NCBI GenBank assembly: GCA_028724905.1
Contig: JAQYTG010000018.1
Span: 62,001-126,000, forward strand
Direction: 5' to 3'
DNA length: 64,000 nt
Source: Actinomycetaceae bacterium
Lineage (GTDB): Bacteria > Actinomycetota > Actinomycetes > Actinomycetales > Actinomycetaceae
The notes beneath the pieces are model-generated. The model worked only from the letters and a program-made list of their open reading frames with translations, searched no databases and was not told the DNA's origin. Shown piece after piece: positions 7,601 to 16,049 of the stretch (position 1 is its first letter; each line of letters opens with the position of its first letter). The position numbers and the translations under genes are program-made.

Positions 7601-9241
7601 ATGCACAAGGTTTACCTCTCTCAATCAGCGGACATAGCTCTTGTGGCCGCTCACATACTCGGATATTGGCCGAGCGATACGCTTGTTGCGTTATCTGCTG
7701 CACGTACGCAGCCACTACATCATGCGCTTCCTCACGAGGAACGTATGAATGCTGGCCCGATGATGAGTTTTACGGTGCCAACGCCCTCAGAAACACCGCA
7801 GCTACCAGTGCTGCCAGCGCAGGTGCTCACACCGCAGCTGCATACGTTTACAGCTACGTATCACGTGCAGTCACTCGCGTTGGTGTGGTTCTGCGACAGC
7901 TTGGAGCGGGTACTTGCTTCTCCCGCGCAGCTGGCACAACTGATGGCCAGTATTCAGGAGCTGGCCGCGTATCAGCGGCCAGGGCGTAACGGCGTCAGTG
8001 TGTATCTTATGGTGGCGGATCGCGCGCAATGGCTAGATGTTGCGGTTTTACTCAGTGCCATTGCTCCTGAAAACCGGCAGATGCGGCAGACGTGGCAGAC
8101 GCGGCCAAGCTCCCAGCAGGGATATGAAAGCTGGCTCTTATTGGCTCGTGCATCGGGGGCGGTACATCCAATCTCAGAGCTGCTTGATTCACCTGCGGGG
8201 CGCGCGTTGCACGGGAATACATTGCTCGGGCACAAGCCGCTGCGCGGGAGCAGTGACGCGAATGCAGGAGCTGCTGGCGCCACAGGAACTGGTGATGTCG
8301 CAAAAAATGATGGTGTCGCGAAAAGCTGTGACGTCGCAGAAAGCTGTGGAGCTGCAACCGCTGGCGACGTTACGGAAAGTGGTGGAGCTGCAACCGCTGG
8401 CGACGTTACAAAAGGCGGTGACGTCACGCACAGCACTGGCATCACTGATCTGGAGAGTTCTCCCGTGGGTGATGTTCCTGTGGAGGTGGATCGAAAGTTT
8501 GCAGACGATGCGAATCGAGAGGCGGATCGGGTAAGTCGTTTTGTCGTCACGGATCGTGACTCTCGGGCTGTCATGGATTGTGGCTCTCAGGATACTGAGA
8601 TTCAGCGCTCTGAGATTCAACGCTCTGCGATTCCAGCTGTGAGCCAAGCCGTTGCCCAGGCCGGAGCGCTGCCGGAGAAGTGGCGCAACGCAGCTTGGCA
8701 TTCCTATACGAAAACGGCAGAAAAAATTGCGGCGGGGGAATACTCGCCCTCAATGGTGCTGTGGAACAATTCGCTGCGTGCGCTCATCCAGGGTTCTGAT
8801 GGGCAGCTGAATACCGCGAATATGAACTATGGCAAAGTGGTCGGCTCACCACGGCGGGCAGGGGAATTGCTGGCACAACTCGTACGCCAGAATGTGCGCG
8901 ATAGGGTGATTCTCTTTGCTGTGCTGCCGCAGATAGGCAGCGTTGCCAGCGTCAGCAATCGGAAATTAGTCAAAATGATGGGAGAAGCTAGCGAGTCGGT
9001 GCCCGATCCTGACAAGATACACGCAGTGATCGGGGTTATTGCATTCGTGAATGCACTAGTGCGTGGTGGTGATGTGTATGCGTGTGCAGTAGTGGGCTAT
9101 CTGCATTGGTGGCTTGGGGAGGGGCGTGCAGCTTTGGCTTCTGTGCAGCAGGCATTAGCTCGAAACCCTGAATGTTCGCTGGCTAAACTTGTGCGCTATG
9201 CTCTCAGCGTCCAGTTACCTCCACCCTGGGTGGAAACGTAA
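7601..9241 (+). CDS. DUF4192 domain-containing protein
   Basis: A cytoplasmic protein of 546 residues with the DUF4192 signature at its N-terminus (SADIALVAAHILGYWPSDTL corresponds to the family's entry motif) and a conserved C-terminal half beginning near WRNAAWHSYTKTAEKIAAGEY. DUF4192 is an actinobacterial family of unknown function; no catalytic motif can be named. The two halves are split by roughly 140 residues of low complexity (about 215-355) containing a 12-residue repeat (GAATAGDVT core) and a shorter EIQRS repeat. The ATG at 7601 follows a GGGGG ribosome-site-like run. It is followed by sigA in the same direction after 340 bp of repeat-bearing DNA and a separate promoter. Confidence 0.8.
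   Translation: MHKVYLSQSADIALVAAHILGYWPSDTLVALSAARTQPLHHALPHEERMNAGPMMSFTVPTPSETPQLPVLPAQVLTPQLHTFTATYHVQSLALVWFCDSLERVLASPAQLAQLMASIQELAAYQRPGRNGVSVYLMVADRAQWLDVAVLLSAIAPENRQMRQTWQTRPSSQQGYESWLLLARASGAVHPISELLDSPAGRALHGNTLLGHKPLRGSSDANAGAAGATGTGDVAKNDGVAKSCDVAESCGAATAGDVTESGGAATAGDVTKGGDVTHSTGITDLESSPVGDVPVEVDRKFADDANREADRVSRFVVTDRDSRAVMDCGSQDTEIQRSEIQRSAIPAVSQAVAQAGALPEKWRNAAWHSYTKTAEKIAAGEYSPSMVLWNNSLRALIQGSDGQLNTANMNYGKVVGSPRRAGELLAQLVRQNVRDRVILFAVLPQIGSVASVSNRKLVKMMGEASESVPDPDKIHAVIGVIAFVNALVRGGDVYACAVVGYLHWWLGEGRAALASVQQALARNPECSLAKLVRYALSVQLPPPWVET
8347..8409 (+). repeat. 36-bp in-frame repeat inside the DUF4192 gene
   Basis: A 27-bp identical stretch beginning TGGAGCTGCAACCGCTGG occurs at 8347-8373 and again at 8383-8409, an offset of 36 bp, encoding a 12-residue unit with Ala-Ala-Thr-Ala-Gly-Asp-Val-Thr. 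Shorter Asp-Val and Gly-Val variants flank it. A 15-bp repeat encoding EIQRS lies at about 8600-8630. Confidence 0.85.
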
Positions 9242-9315
9242 CGGCGTGGATGGCAGGCTGATGGCGGTAGGTGGTTGGCTGGCATCGGGTGACTGCGGCG
9301 CTATGGCACCTGACG

Positions 9316-9416
9316 GCGGGTCGTAGTGCTTTATGGCGGGTGGCCACCTGGTCACCCGCGTTTTTATCACGCAACACAGGGCGGGTCGCGGTGCCTTATG
9401 GCAGGTGGCCACTTGG
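9316..9416. repeat. Pair of 36-bp imperfect direct repeats
   Basis: Copies at 9316-9351 and 9381-9416 share 31 of 36 bases and end in GGTGGCCAC(C/T)TGG; the offset is 65 bp. They fill much of the 340-bp gap between the DUF4192 gene and sigA. The 3' half resembles a repeat pair at 37.7 kb with the same 65-bp offset. No gene is seen in the gap. Confidence 0.75.
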
Positions 9417-9533
9417 AGGCCGCTCCTTAGGAAAAGGGAAAGGATTGCCAGCAAAGCGGGTTTTCTAGGAATAATCTCATTGCACGTCACGTTCTCGAAG
9501 CAGTGGTATTTAAGGTTATTCAGGCTTTCGGGC

Positions 9534-9539
9534 TATAAT
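9534..9539 (+). promoter_or_regulatory. -10 box of the sigA promoter
   Basis: A consensus TATAAT lies about 45 nt before the GTG start of sigA, so transcription should begin near 9546 and give a leader of about 38 nt with a GAAGG ribosome site. No good -35 box is seen; TTTAAG at 9509-9514 is too far (19-bp spacer). Confidence 0.6.
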
Positions 9540-9583
9540 GTCTTGGCTGAATATGAGATTAGATGCGATGAAGGCGATTAAAC

Positions 9584-11503
9584 GTGGAAAGGGCGCACGT
9601 GGCTGCTTCGAGTGCAACAACAAAGGCGAAAGCTGTAAAGACATCAACGGCGTCGGACGCGACGTCAGCTGCGGCTACCGCCACGAATACGGGCGAGCTT
9701 AAAAATGCGGGTGAGATCACGAGGCCTGCGAAACGTGCACACAAACCTGTGTGGGAAGCCTATCGAGTGGCGCGTGGGGAGCTTACCGCCGATCAGGCAC
9801 AGGCCATGACGAAAAAAGATCTCATCAGTTTCGGTGAGGATCACGCTGAAAGTCATGCTGAGGATCAGCTTCACGAGGGTAGCAGCGATGCTGCTCAGAG
9901 TGGAAGATCGGGAAAGCTGAGCGATGATGATACTCCACATGGTGCATCGCAGAGTTCGCGGGCTCAGGAGGATCGGTCTGCTCAGGATCAGAAGCCAGCA
10001 GCTGGCTCTGGCTTGGAGATGGAGGCCGGCTCTGGTGCGGAGGGCAGCTCTGGGATAGAGGGCAGCTCAGCTCAGGATTCTCAAGATCGTAAAGGCGATG
10101 CGAAGAAACGACCAGCTGCCAAGAAAGCGGCTGTGGCCGCTAGTGATGCCAACGGTGCAACCACCAAGAGTGCTGGGAAGAAAAAATCCGCTAAGGTCGC
10201 CTCCCGCACAGACTCCCACACAGAAGAAGCTGCGGACGAATCCGCACAGGGTGTAGATTCTGATGCCGGTGCAGATCTGGACGATCTTGACTCCGATCAT
10301 ACGCCTGAAGAACCAGATGTGATTGATGAAGAAGATATTGATCTAGACGACGATCTCGACTCTGATCTCGACGATGACGGCGATCTAGATTCTGATGATG
10401 TGGATGACGATCCCGATGGCGATGCCGATGATTCTTCTGAGGAGGAGCACAGCGCCGAATCTGCGGACGACATCGACGATCCCGATGCGGTAGTGGTGAC
10501 GGCCAAGGATGCCCAGAAGAAGCAGTCTGGTGCGTTCGTGATGAAAGACTCTGACGACACCGACGAGCCGCAGCAGCGCGTGCACGTGGCTGGTGCCACG
10601 GCTGATCCTGTGAAAGATTACCTCAAGCAGATCGGTAAGGTGGCGTTGCTGAATGCCGAGCAAGAGGTGGAGCTGGCAAAGCGCATTGAAGCTGGGCTGT
10701 ACGCTGCGCACCTCTTAGAGACGACTCAGATCGACGATCCGAAATATCGACGTGAGCTAGTGCTTATCTCCCGCGATGGACACAACGCTAAGAACCATTT
10801 GCTCGAAGCAAACTTGCGGTTGGTGGTTTCACTGGCGAAACGCTACACCGGACGCGGTATGCTCTTCCTGGATTTGATTCAAGAGGGCAATCTTGGCTTG
10901 GTGCGTGCCGTCGAGAAATTCGACTACGCCAAGGGATACAAATTCTCCACCTATGCAACTTGGTGGATTCGCCAGGCGATTACTCGCGCTATGGCCGATC
11001 AGGCGCGCACAATTCGTATTCCAGTGCACATGGTGGAAGTCATCAATAAGCTGGCGCGGGTTCAGCGGCAAATGCTGCAAGATCTGGGGCGTGAACCTAC
11101 TGTGACTGAGCTCGCCAGGGAACTCGATATGACCGAGGAGAAAGTGGTAGAAGTGCAAAAGTACGGCCGTGAGCCGATTTCTTTGCACACCCCGCTCGGC
11201 GAAGATGGGGATAGTGAATTTGGTGATCTGATTGAGGATTCCGAGGCAGTGGCTCCCACTGAAGCTGTGGATCATATGTTGCTGCAAGAGCAGCTTCGCC
11301 AAGTACTCGACACTCTCTCAGAGCGTGAAGCTGGGGTAGTGGCTATGCGTTTTGGCATGACTGACGGACAGGCCAAGACTCTCGATGAGATTGGCAAGGT
11401 GTATGGAGTCACCCGTGAGCGCATCCGCCAGATTGAATCGAAGACCATGAGCAAACTTCGCCACCCCTCGCGCTCGCAAGTTTTGCGCGACTATCTGGAG
11501 TGA
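9584..11503 (+). CDS. sigA: Principal RNA polymerase sigma factor (SigA/RpoD/HrdB)
   Basis: A group 1 sigma-70 factor of 639 residues. The conserved part starts at about residue 340: region 1.2 ([21 protein letters not shown]), region 2 with [20 protein letters not shown] and the -10-binding [18 protein letters not shown], region 3 ([14 protein letters not shown]) and region 4.2 ending [20 protein letters not shown]. The first half is low complexity: Ala/Ser/Lys-rich, then an acidic Asp/Ser run (about residues 215-305), as in other actinobacterial SigA proteins but long. The GTG start at 9584 has GAAGG 9 nt upstream. In Streptomyces hrdB lies close to a gyrB/parE paralogue; here a 9-kb catabolic block separates sigA from parE. 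Confidence 0.96.
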   Translation: MERAHVAASSATTKAKAVKTSTASDATSAAATATNTGELKNAGEITRPAKRAHKPVWEAYRVARGELTADQAQAMTKKDLISFGEDHAESHAEDQLHEGSSDAAQSGRSGKLSDDDTPHGASQSSRAQEDRSAQDQKPAAGSGLEMEAGSGAEGSSGIEGSSAQDSQDRKGDAKKRPAAKKAAVAASDANGATTKSAGKKKSAKVASRTDSHTEEAADESAQGVDSDAGADLDDLDSDHTPEEPDVIDEEDIDLDDDLDSDLDDDGDLDSDDVDDDPDGDADDSSEEEHSAESADDIDDPDAVVVTAKDAQKKQSGAFVMKDSDDTDEPQQRVHVAGATADPVKDYLKQIGKVALLNAEQEVELAKRIEAGLYAAHLLETTQIDDPKYRRELVLISRDGHNAKNHLLEANLRLVVSLAKRYTGRGMLFLDLIQEGNLGLVRAVEKFDYAKGYKFSTYATWWIRQAITRAMADQARTIRIPVHMVEVINKLARVQRQMLQDLGREPTVTELARELDMTEEKVVEVQKYGREPISLHTPLGEDGDSEFGDLIEDSEAVAPTEAVDHMLLQEQLRQVLDTLSEREAGVVAMRFGMTDGQAKTLDEIGKVYGVTRERIRQIESKTMSKLRHPSRSQVLRDYLE

Positions 11504-12397
11504 TAAGCGCTGAACGGCAATGGGCGATAGCTCGTGTGGGGATAGCTCGTGCGAATCGTGGATGTGCTCGTCTTGATGCAGGGTGTGTCGTCAGTGCGTC
11601 GCGAGTGTGCTGTGCGTCAATGTTTTCAGTGTTTGCGCATCGGATGCTTGGGCATCGGGCGTTTGTGCGTTGGGTGCTTGTGTGTCGGGCGCTGGGAAGT
11701 ATAAACAACTTTCACAAACAGAGTCCTTCCAAGATTCCGTCCGCATCCTTTTTGTGCTGGGTGCCTAGGCATTGAGTTTTGGGTCATCAGACGTTTTATG
11801 CTGAGTGCTTGACGTTGGATAGGTGAATGCCGGTGACGGCGAGCGGCCGCGGTGAGGAAAATCGGCTGTTGGCGTCAGGAAAAGTGCGTAGTTGTCCGCT
11901 GGGTTGCATCTACTATGGCCGCCGTCTCTGAGACGTGTTCTCTGAGCGGAGCTAGATAACGCACGTGCCAACTGCTATGGATGTGGACGTTACGGATGTG
12001 ACGGATTATGGCGGGTGACGCCAGTAGGCACCGGCCAGAAGTGCCCGCCGTCAAGGCGAAAAAAGCACGTCAAGGGCGAACAAAGCAGCAAAACCCTTGC
12101 GCTTTATTTCCAATATCCTATATGATCTATAAATGAGGGTGCGTGAATGCCGTGAATGCCGTGCATAGAAGCGGGGCCGTTGCGGTGTGAGTGGCCAGTT
12201 GCGGCACAGATGCATGGCGTACACATGGCCGCGCGCGGACGTCCGCATACACAATCTCATGCACATACATAACCTCATAGGTGACAACTCGATGAACTCA
12301 GCCTAAATAGGTGCCATGCGGTGCGATGATGCACGGCGTGAAGCTCTGAGAGATCTGTAGCTGAGAGATCTATACCTGGTAAAGAGATGGAGCAGTT
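11504..12397. other. Gene-free region after sigA; left edge of the catabolic insert
   Basis: Nearly 900 bp with no supported gene. Around 11590-11700 the words GTTTGCGCATCGG, GTTTGTGCGTTGG and related GTGCTTG/TCGGGCG forms repeat imperfectly. At 12117-12133 lies a 17-bp box shared with the rpiB-like gene, and GTGAATGCC is doubled just after it. The last 40 bp hold the ribosome site of the kinase gene. The region could hold the promoter of the downstream operon, 265 bp or less upstream of its start. Confidence 0.4.
12117..12133 (+). promoter_or_regulatory. Shared 17-bp box upstream of dhaK-dhaL (copy 1)
   Basis: CCTATATGATCTATAAA matches 15 of 17 bases of a second copy at 14341-14357, right before the rpiB-like gene. 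AT-rich boxes found only here and there in the sequence read suggest a common regulator or promoter element for the cassette. Confidence 0.45.
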
Positions 12398-14197
12398 ATG
12401 ACGCATATTGTTAATGACCCATTGGAATTTGCCAACGATAGTCTGCGTGGTTTTGCAGCGGCGAATCGAGAGTACGTCGTTCCGGTAGCAGGTGGCGTCG
12501 TCACTGTTGAAGAGCCGGTATCTGGGCGAGTCTCGCTCGTGGTTGGCGGTGGCTCTGGGCATTATCCAGCATTTGCGGGCTGGGTTGGGCCTGGATTGGC
12601 TCAAGGTGCGGTGTGCGGCAATGTGTTTGCCTCCCCCTCGGCTTCGCAAGTCGCTAGTGTGATCCGCACTGCTGATGCGGGAGCGGGAACGCTCGTGCTC
12701 TTTGGCAATTATGCGGGTGACGTTTTGCATTTCACTGCAGGAGCTGAAGAAACCCGCCAAGAGGGAATTGACGTTCGGACGGTAGCCATCTCAGATGATA
12801 TTGCCTCCAATGATGTTGCCCACAGCGATGATCGGCGCGGAATTGCTGGTGATCTTCTAGTTGTGAAAGTGGCGGGAGCGGCTGCCGCTCGTGGGGATTC
12901 TCTCGATGACGTCCACCGGCTGGCAGAGAAGGCAAATCGCTGCACGCGCAGTATTGGCGTGGCTTTTTCGGGTTGCACCATGCCTGGCGCTGATGAGCCG
13001 CTTTTTACGGTTGAAGTGGGCACGTATTCGCTGGGTTTAGGCATTCATGGTGAGGCGGGGCTATCCGAGCATACGCTGGTGTCGGCGGTGGAATTGGCGC
13101 AGTCGCTGGTGCAGCTGGTACTGGCAGAGGAACCGGATCGAGAGCATTCGTATCAAGGCCGCGTTGCCGTGCTGGTCAATGGCTTAGGCGCGACTGGACG
13201 CGAAGAGCTGTTCATACTCTATGCCTTTATCGAGGAGGCTTTGATGAAAGCTGGGGTGACGCCGGTGATGCCGGTCGTCGATGAACAAGTGTCGAGTCTC
13301 GACATGGCGGGAGTTTCGCTCAGTGTGATGTTTTTAGATGAGGAACTCGAACAGCTGTGGTGTTCGCCTTGCGATTCCCCAGCTTTTCATCGCGGGGCTG
13401 TGGCGCCATCGGGGAAGCGGCGCCGTGTCGAGGATCTCAGTGTGCGCAAAGTCTTTGATCAGGGCTCAGAACAATCGCGTCAGCAGGCTGAACGGGCGTG
13501 CGATGCGCTAGCTCAATTAGCGCGCACGGCTGCCCAAGCGGAGCAGATTCTCGGGCGTCTCGATGCTATTGGAGGTGACGGCGATCATGGGCAGGGAATG
13601 GTGCATGGCTCGTCTGCTGCTGCTCGCGCTGCCCGTGAAGCGGTGGAGGCCAGAGCTGGGTTGGCGAGCACACTCAAATACGCAGGGCAGGCATGGGCGG
13701 ATGGCGCTGGCGGCACATCCGGCGCTCTGTGGGGCGAGGCGTTTGCTGCCGCTAGTGAGGCTCTGAGTGATGATGACTGCGCGGATGAAGCCGATCTCTT
13801 AGCGGCCATTGCCACTGGGGCAGAAGCCATTCAGAAAATTGGTGGAGCTAAGCTAGGGGAAAAGACGATGGTGGGAGCTAGCGCCCCCTTTGCGCAGGCG
13901 ATCCGTGAAGCTGTCGCGCGCGGTGATGCTCCGTCTCAGATCTGGAAGCAGGCGGTGGCAGCAGCGCAAATCGGCGCGGATATGACGGCGAATGAGGTTG
14001 CTACCAGAGGGCGGGCGCGTACTCATGGAGATGCCACATTGGGGCATCCCGATCCAGGAGCTGTATCTTTTGCACTTTTAGTTGGGCGTCTGCAGAAATG
14101 GATGGACGATCAGGGCGCCCAGTGGGATGTTCACGAGCGAGGAGAGCTGCCAGTTCTGGAACGTGCCAGGACGGCAACGCCAGATAAAGCGCGTTAG
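12398..14197 (+). CDS. DhaK-DhaL fusion kinase (dihydroxyacetone/erythrulose kinase)
   Basis: An ATP-dependent ketose kinase of 599 residues. The DhaK half contains GGGSGHYPAF and the GIHGEAG motif whose His217 is the residue that forms a covalent hemiaminal with the ketose carbonyl in this family. The DhaL half holds GGDGDHGQGM (Asp394, Asp396, His397), the Mg-ATP site. Fusion of both halves marks the ATP-type enzymes, as in Citrobacter glycerone kinase. Because it is followed by an RpiB-like and a TIM-like isomerase, the likely substrate is a tetrulose such as L-erythrulose (as for mycobacterial LerK), giving erythrulose-1-phosphate; plain dihydroxyacetone is the alternative. GGAG precedes the ATG by 6-7 nt. 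A gap of 170 bp, with a second copy of the 17-bp box, separates it from the next gene. Confidence 0.85.
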   Translation: MTHIVNDPLEFANDSLRGFAAANREYVVPVAGGVVTVEEPVSGRVSLVVGGGSGHYPAFAGWVGPGLAQGAVCGNVFASPSASQVASVIRTADAGAGTLVLFGNYAGDVLHFTAGAEETRQEGIDVRTVAISDDIASNDVAHSDDRRGIAGDLLVVKVAGAAAARGDSLDDVHRLAEKANRCTRSIGVAFSGCTMPGADEPLFTVEVGTYSLGLGIHGEAGLSEHTLVSAVELAQSLVQLVLAEEPDREHSYQGRVAVLVNGLGATGREELFILYAFIEEALMKAGVTPVMPVVDEQVSSLDMAGVSLSVMFLDEELEQLWCSPCDSPAFHRGAVAPSGKRRRVEDLSVRKVFDQGSEQSRQQAERACDALAQLARTAAQAEQILGRLDAIGGDGDHGQGMVHGSSAAARAAREAVEARAGLASTLKYAGQAWADGAGGTSGALWGEAFAAASEALSDDDCADEADLLAAIATGAEAIQKIGGAKLGEKTMVGASAPFAQAIREAVARGDAPSQIWKQAVAAAQIGADMTANEVATRGRARTHGDATLGHPDPGAVSFALLVGRLQKWMDDQGAQWDVHERGELPVLERARTATPDKAR

Positions 14198-14340
14198 TGC
14201 GCGTCTCACAGGTGGTAGTGCTAAGGCGCGTTAGCGGATCTCTAAAAGCGTTCGTACGCATCTAAAGGCAGTGGCGGTGTCGGCTGCGTAAAGCACGTGA
14301 TGAATGTCGAGCTACAGCCGTATCAATATAAAACCTATAT

Positions 14341-14357
14341 TCTATATCATCTATAAA
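14341..14357 (+). promoter_or_regulatory. Shared 17-bp box upstream of the rpiB-like gene (copy 2)
   Basis: TCTATATCATCTATAAA ends 14 bp before the ATG at 14372, differing at two bases from the copy at 12117-12133. The position immediately ahead of the ribosome site suggests an operator or a promoter core. Confidence 0.45.
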
Positions 14358-14371
14358 ATTAAGAAAGGAAA

Positions 14372-14818
14372 ATGATGAAACTGGCATTCGGCTGTGATCC
14401 CAATGCGCGTGAACTTAAAGAAACGCTGATGGAGGCAGCAAGAGAACTGGGGCATGACGTCACAGATTGTGGCTCTGATGATCCGATCTACGCCAACGTG
14501 GCGACGAAAGTGGCTGAAGAGGTGGTAGCTGGTGAATATGATCGCGGCGTTTTGCTCTGCGGCACCGGAATCGGAGTCTCAATTGCGGCAAATCGAGTGA
14601 AAGGAGCCTACTGTGCGTGCGTGGCAGATGCTTATCAAGCCGAGAGAGCCACGCTCAGCAATAATGCGAATCTGATTGCGATGGGTGCGCAAGTAGTGGG
14701 GCCAGAGACGGCTAAGCTGTGCTTGAAGCTCTACCTTGAGAACGAATTCGATCCTCACTCACGCAGCGGTGTGAAAGTGGCTCGAATTGAGCAGTACGAG
14801 AATACTCACCGCAAATAG
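14372..14818 (+). CDS. RpiB/LacAB-family sugar-phosphate isomerase, likely tetrose-phosphate specific
   Basis: An aldose-ketose isomerase of 148 residues. The catalytic cysteine is in LLCGTGIG (Cys63). Two canonical RpiB features are changed: the DHAG signature near the N-terminus reads DPNA, and the histidine before the NDxNVL segment, which opens the ribose ring in RpiB, is Ser96 in LSNNANLIAMG. Erythrose-4-phosphate cannot form a ring through its phosphorylated O4, so an isomerase for D-erythrulose-4-phosphate/D-erythrose-4-phosphate (EryI/DerI role) would not need that histidine. This is an inference; ribose-5-phosphate or allose-6-phosphate isomerase are less likely. AAGAAAGG lies just before the paired ATG codons. 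Confidence 0.8.
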   Translation: MMKLAFGCDPNARELKETLMEAARELGHDVTDCGSDDPIYANVATKVAEEVVAGEYDRGVLLCGTGIGVSIAANRVKGAYCACVADAYQAERATLSNNANLIAMGAQVVGPETAKLCLKLYLENEFDPHSRSGVKVARIEQYENTHRK

Positions 14819-14897
14819 ACGCGCAAAGAGTATAGAACAACGAGCACAGAACAAAGTGAAACACAGAGCACTCTATAAGCAAAGTGAGCAGGCAAAG

Positions 14898-15683
14898 ATG
14901 AGAACTCCCGTAGTGGCCGTCAGCTTGAAGATGTACTTCAATCGGCAGCGTGCTGTGAGCTATATTCGCCAGCTGCGCGAGCTAACCGCAGCCTATGCTG
15001 AGGCGCCGGTACAGATGGCCGTCTTTCCCGACCACCTGGTGATGGCTGAGGCAGCTCAACTAGTGGCCGGCAGCCCCCTCATACTGGGCGCTCAAGATTT
15101 GGCTCCTACAGATCGCGGAGCGTGGACGGGTGAAGTCTCAGGAGCTGATCTAGCGGATCTGGGCGTTAAAGCCGCCGAAATTGGGCACTATGAACGGCGC
15201 ACAATTTTTGCGGAGACGCCGCAGATGATCGCGCAAAAGCTCGCCGCGGCTGTGCGCCAGGGCATGATTCCGCTCTTGTGCGTGGGCGAGGAACGCAAAA
15301 GCGATCCTGGCGAAGCGGCCGACCAATGCCTGCGCCAGATTGATGCTGCTTGCGGCACGCAGGAAATTCCGCAGCTGTGGATTGGCTACGAACCATACTG
15401 GGCAATCGGGGCAGCTGAGCCAGCCAGTGCCGAGTATGTGAGTGCTGTGGCGCGCAGCATTCGAGCGGGGATAGCTGAGCGCACTGGCCTGGCAGGGCAA
15501 TCAGATGTCCGACTCCTCTACGGAGGATCTGCGGGGCCTGGATTGTTGAGCCGCCTCGACACGGCCGTTGATGGGCTTTTCTTGGGGAGATTTGCGCATG
15601 ATCCGGCGGCTTTTGTCAACGTCGTCGATGAAGCGCTGGCACGCGGTAGCGCCACGGGGGATTCTCACCTCGATATGTCATAG
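14898..15683 (+). CDS. Triosephosphate isomerase-like protein, likely tetrulose-1-phosphate isomerase (EryH/LerI type)
   Basis: A TIM-barrel isomerase of 261 residues. The key catalytic residues of triosephosphate isomerase are kept: Lys11, His97 (EIGHYERR) and Glu165 (IGYEPYWAIG), plus the phosphate-binding YGGSAG loop. But the start motif is VSLKMYF rather than the usual NWKMN, so the substrate-contacting Asn is lost, and IGHSERR reads IGHYERR. Such divergent paralogues (EryH in Brucella, LerI in Mycobacterium smegmatis) convert L-erythrulose-1-phosphate to D-erythrulose-4-phosphate. The neighbours, a DhaK-type kinase and an RpiB-like isomerase, provide the steps before and after. The ATG at 14898 is used, with GAGCAGG upstream; the frame opens earlier at 14787 without recognisable sequence. 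Confidence 0.82.
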   Translation: MRTPVVAVSLKMYFNRQRAVSYIRQLRELTAAYAEAPVQMAVFPDHLVMAEAAQLVAGSPLILGAQDLAPTDRGAWTGEVSGADLADLGVKAAEIGHYERRTIFAETPQMIAQKLAAAVRQGMIPLLCVGEERKSDPGEAADQCLRQIDAACGTQEIPQLWIGYEPYWAIGAAEPASAEYVSAVARSIRAGIAERTGLAGQSDVRLLYGGSAGPGLLSRLDTAVDGLFLGRFAHDPAAFVNVVDEALARGSATGDSHLDMS

Positions 15684-16049
15684 GCTTCATGGGGCATCTC
15701 AGTGGCCTGTTCCAACAGCGCGCTATAGCTTCACGGGAATTCCGAGTGGACATCTGCTGCATGAATGGGAACCGGCTGCTAGTACATCGTGAGCACATCG
15801 AGGTGCGAGAACTAGTTGATACCGCTATCTAACACTCATTGTTCACTATCTATTGCGTATAAATATCTGTCAGAGCAGACGCTGGCGTCTGCCACAGTGG
15901 CGTCACAAGACGTCTACCACTGAGAAGGATGAGTAGTCGTGTATGACCGGCACCGTGCGCACCACATATTGTGCGAAGCGCTGTGACGCACATACTGACA
16001 CAACTCATATCCACGCACGACATCCACATTGCACATGAAAGAGGTCTCA
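15684..16049. other. Intergenic/leader region of the cyclase operon
   Basis: No gene seen. TATAAA at 15858-15863 could be a -10 box, with a palindrome just downstream at 15875-15892. The sequence GAGTGTGACGCAC... onward carries only short repeats. A ribosome site (AAAGAGG, 16038-16044) ends the region. Confidence 0.35.
15875..15892. promoter_or_regulatory. 18-bp palindromic operator candidate
   Basis: GCAGACGC-TG-GCGTCTGC: two perfect 8-base arms around a 2-base centre. It lies 12 bp after a TATAAA box and 158 bp before the cyclase-family gene, where a repressor dimer would block transcription start. It is not followed by a T-run, so a terminator is unlikely. Confidence 0.5.

Noticed and set aside
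9316..9416. CRISPR-like spacing: 36-bp repeats with a 29-bp spacer (also at 37671-37771)
   Set aside because: Only two copies at each place, three to five mismatches between copies, no cas genes, and at 37.7 kb one copy is the coding end of trmL.
10067..10599. Long minus-strand frames opposite the start of sigA (Ser-rich and Arg/Ile-rich)
   Set aside because: They mirror the Asp/Ser-rich low-complexity codons of sigA and have no recognisable domain or ribosome site.
11500..11775. 91-residue frame right after sigA
   Set aside because: Built from imperfect GTGCTTG/TCGGGCG repeats; overlaps the sigA stop and has no plausible start signal.
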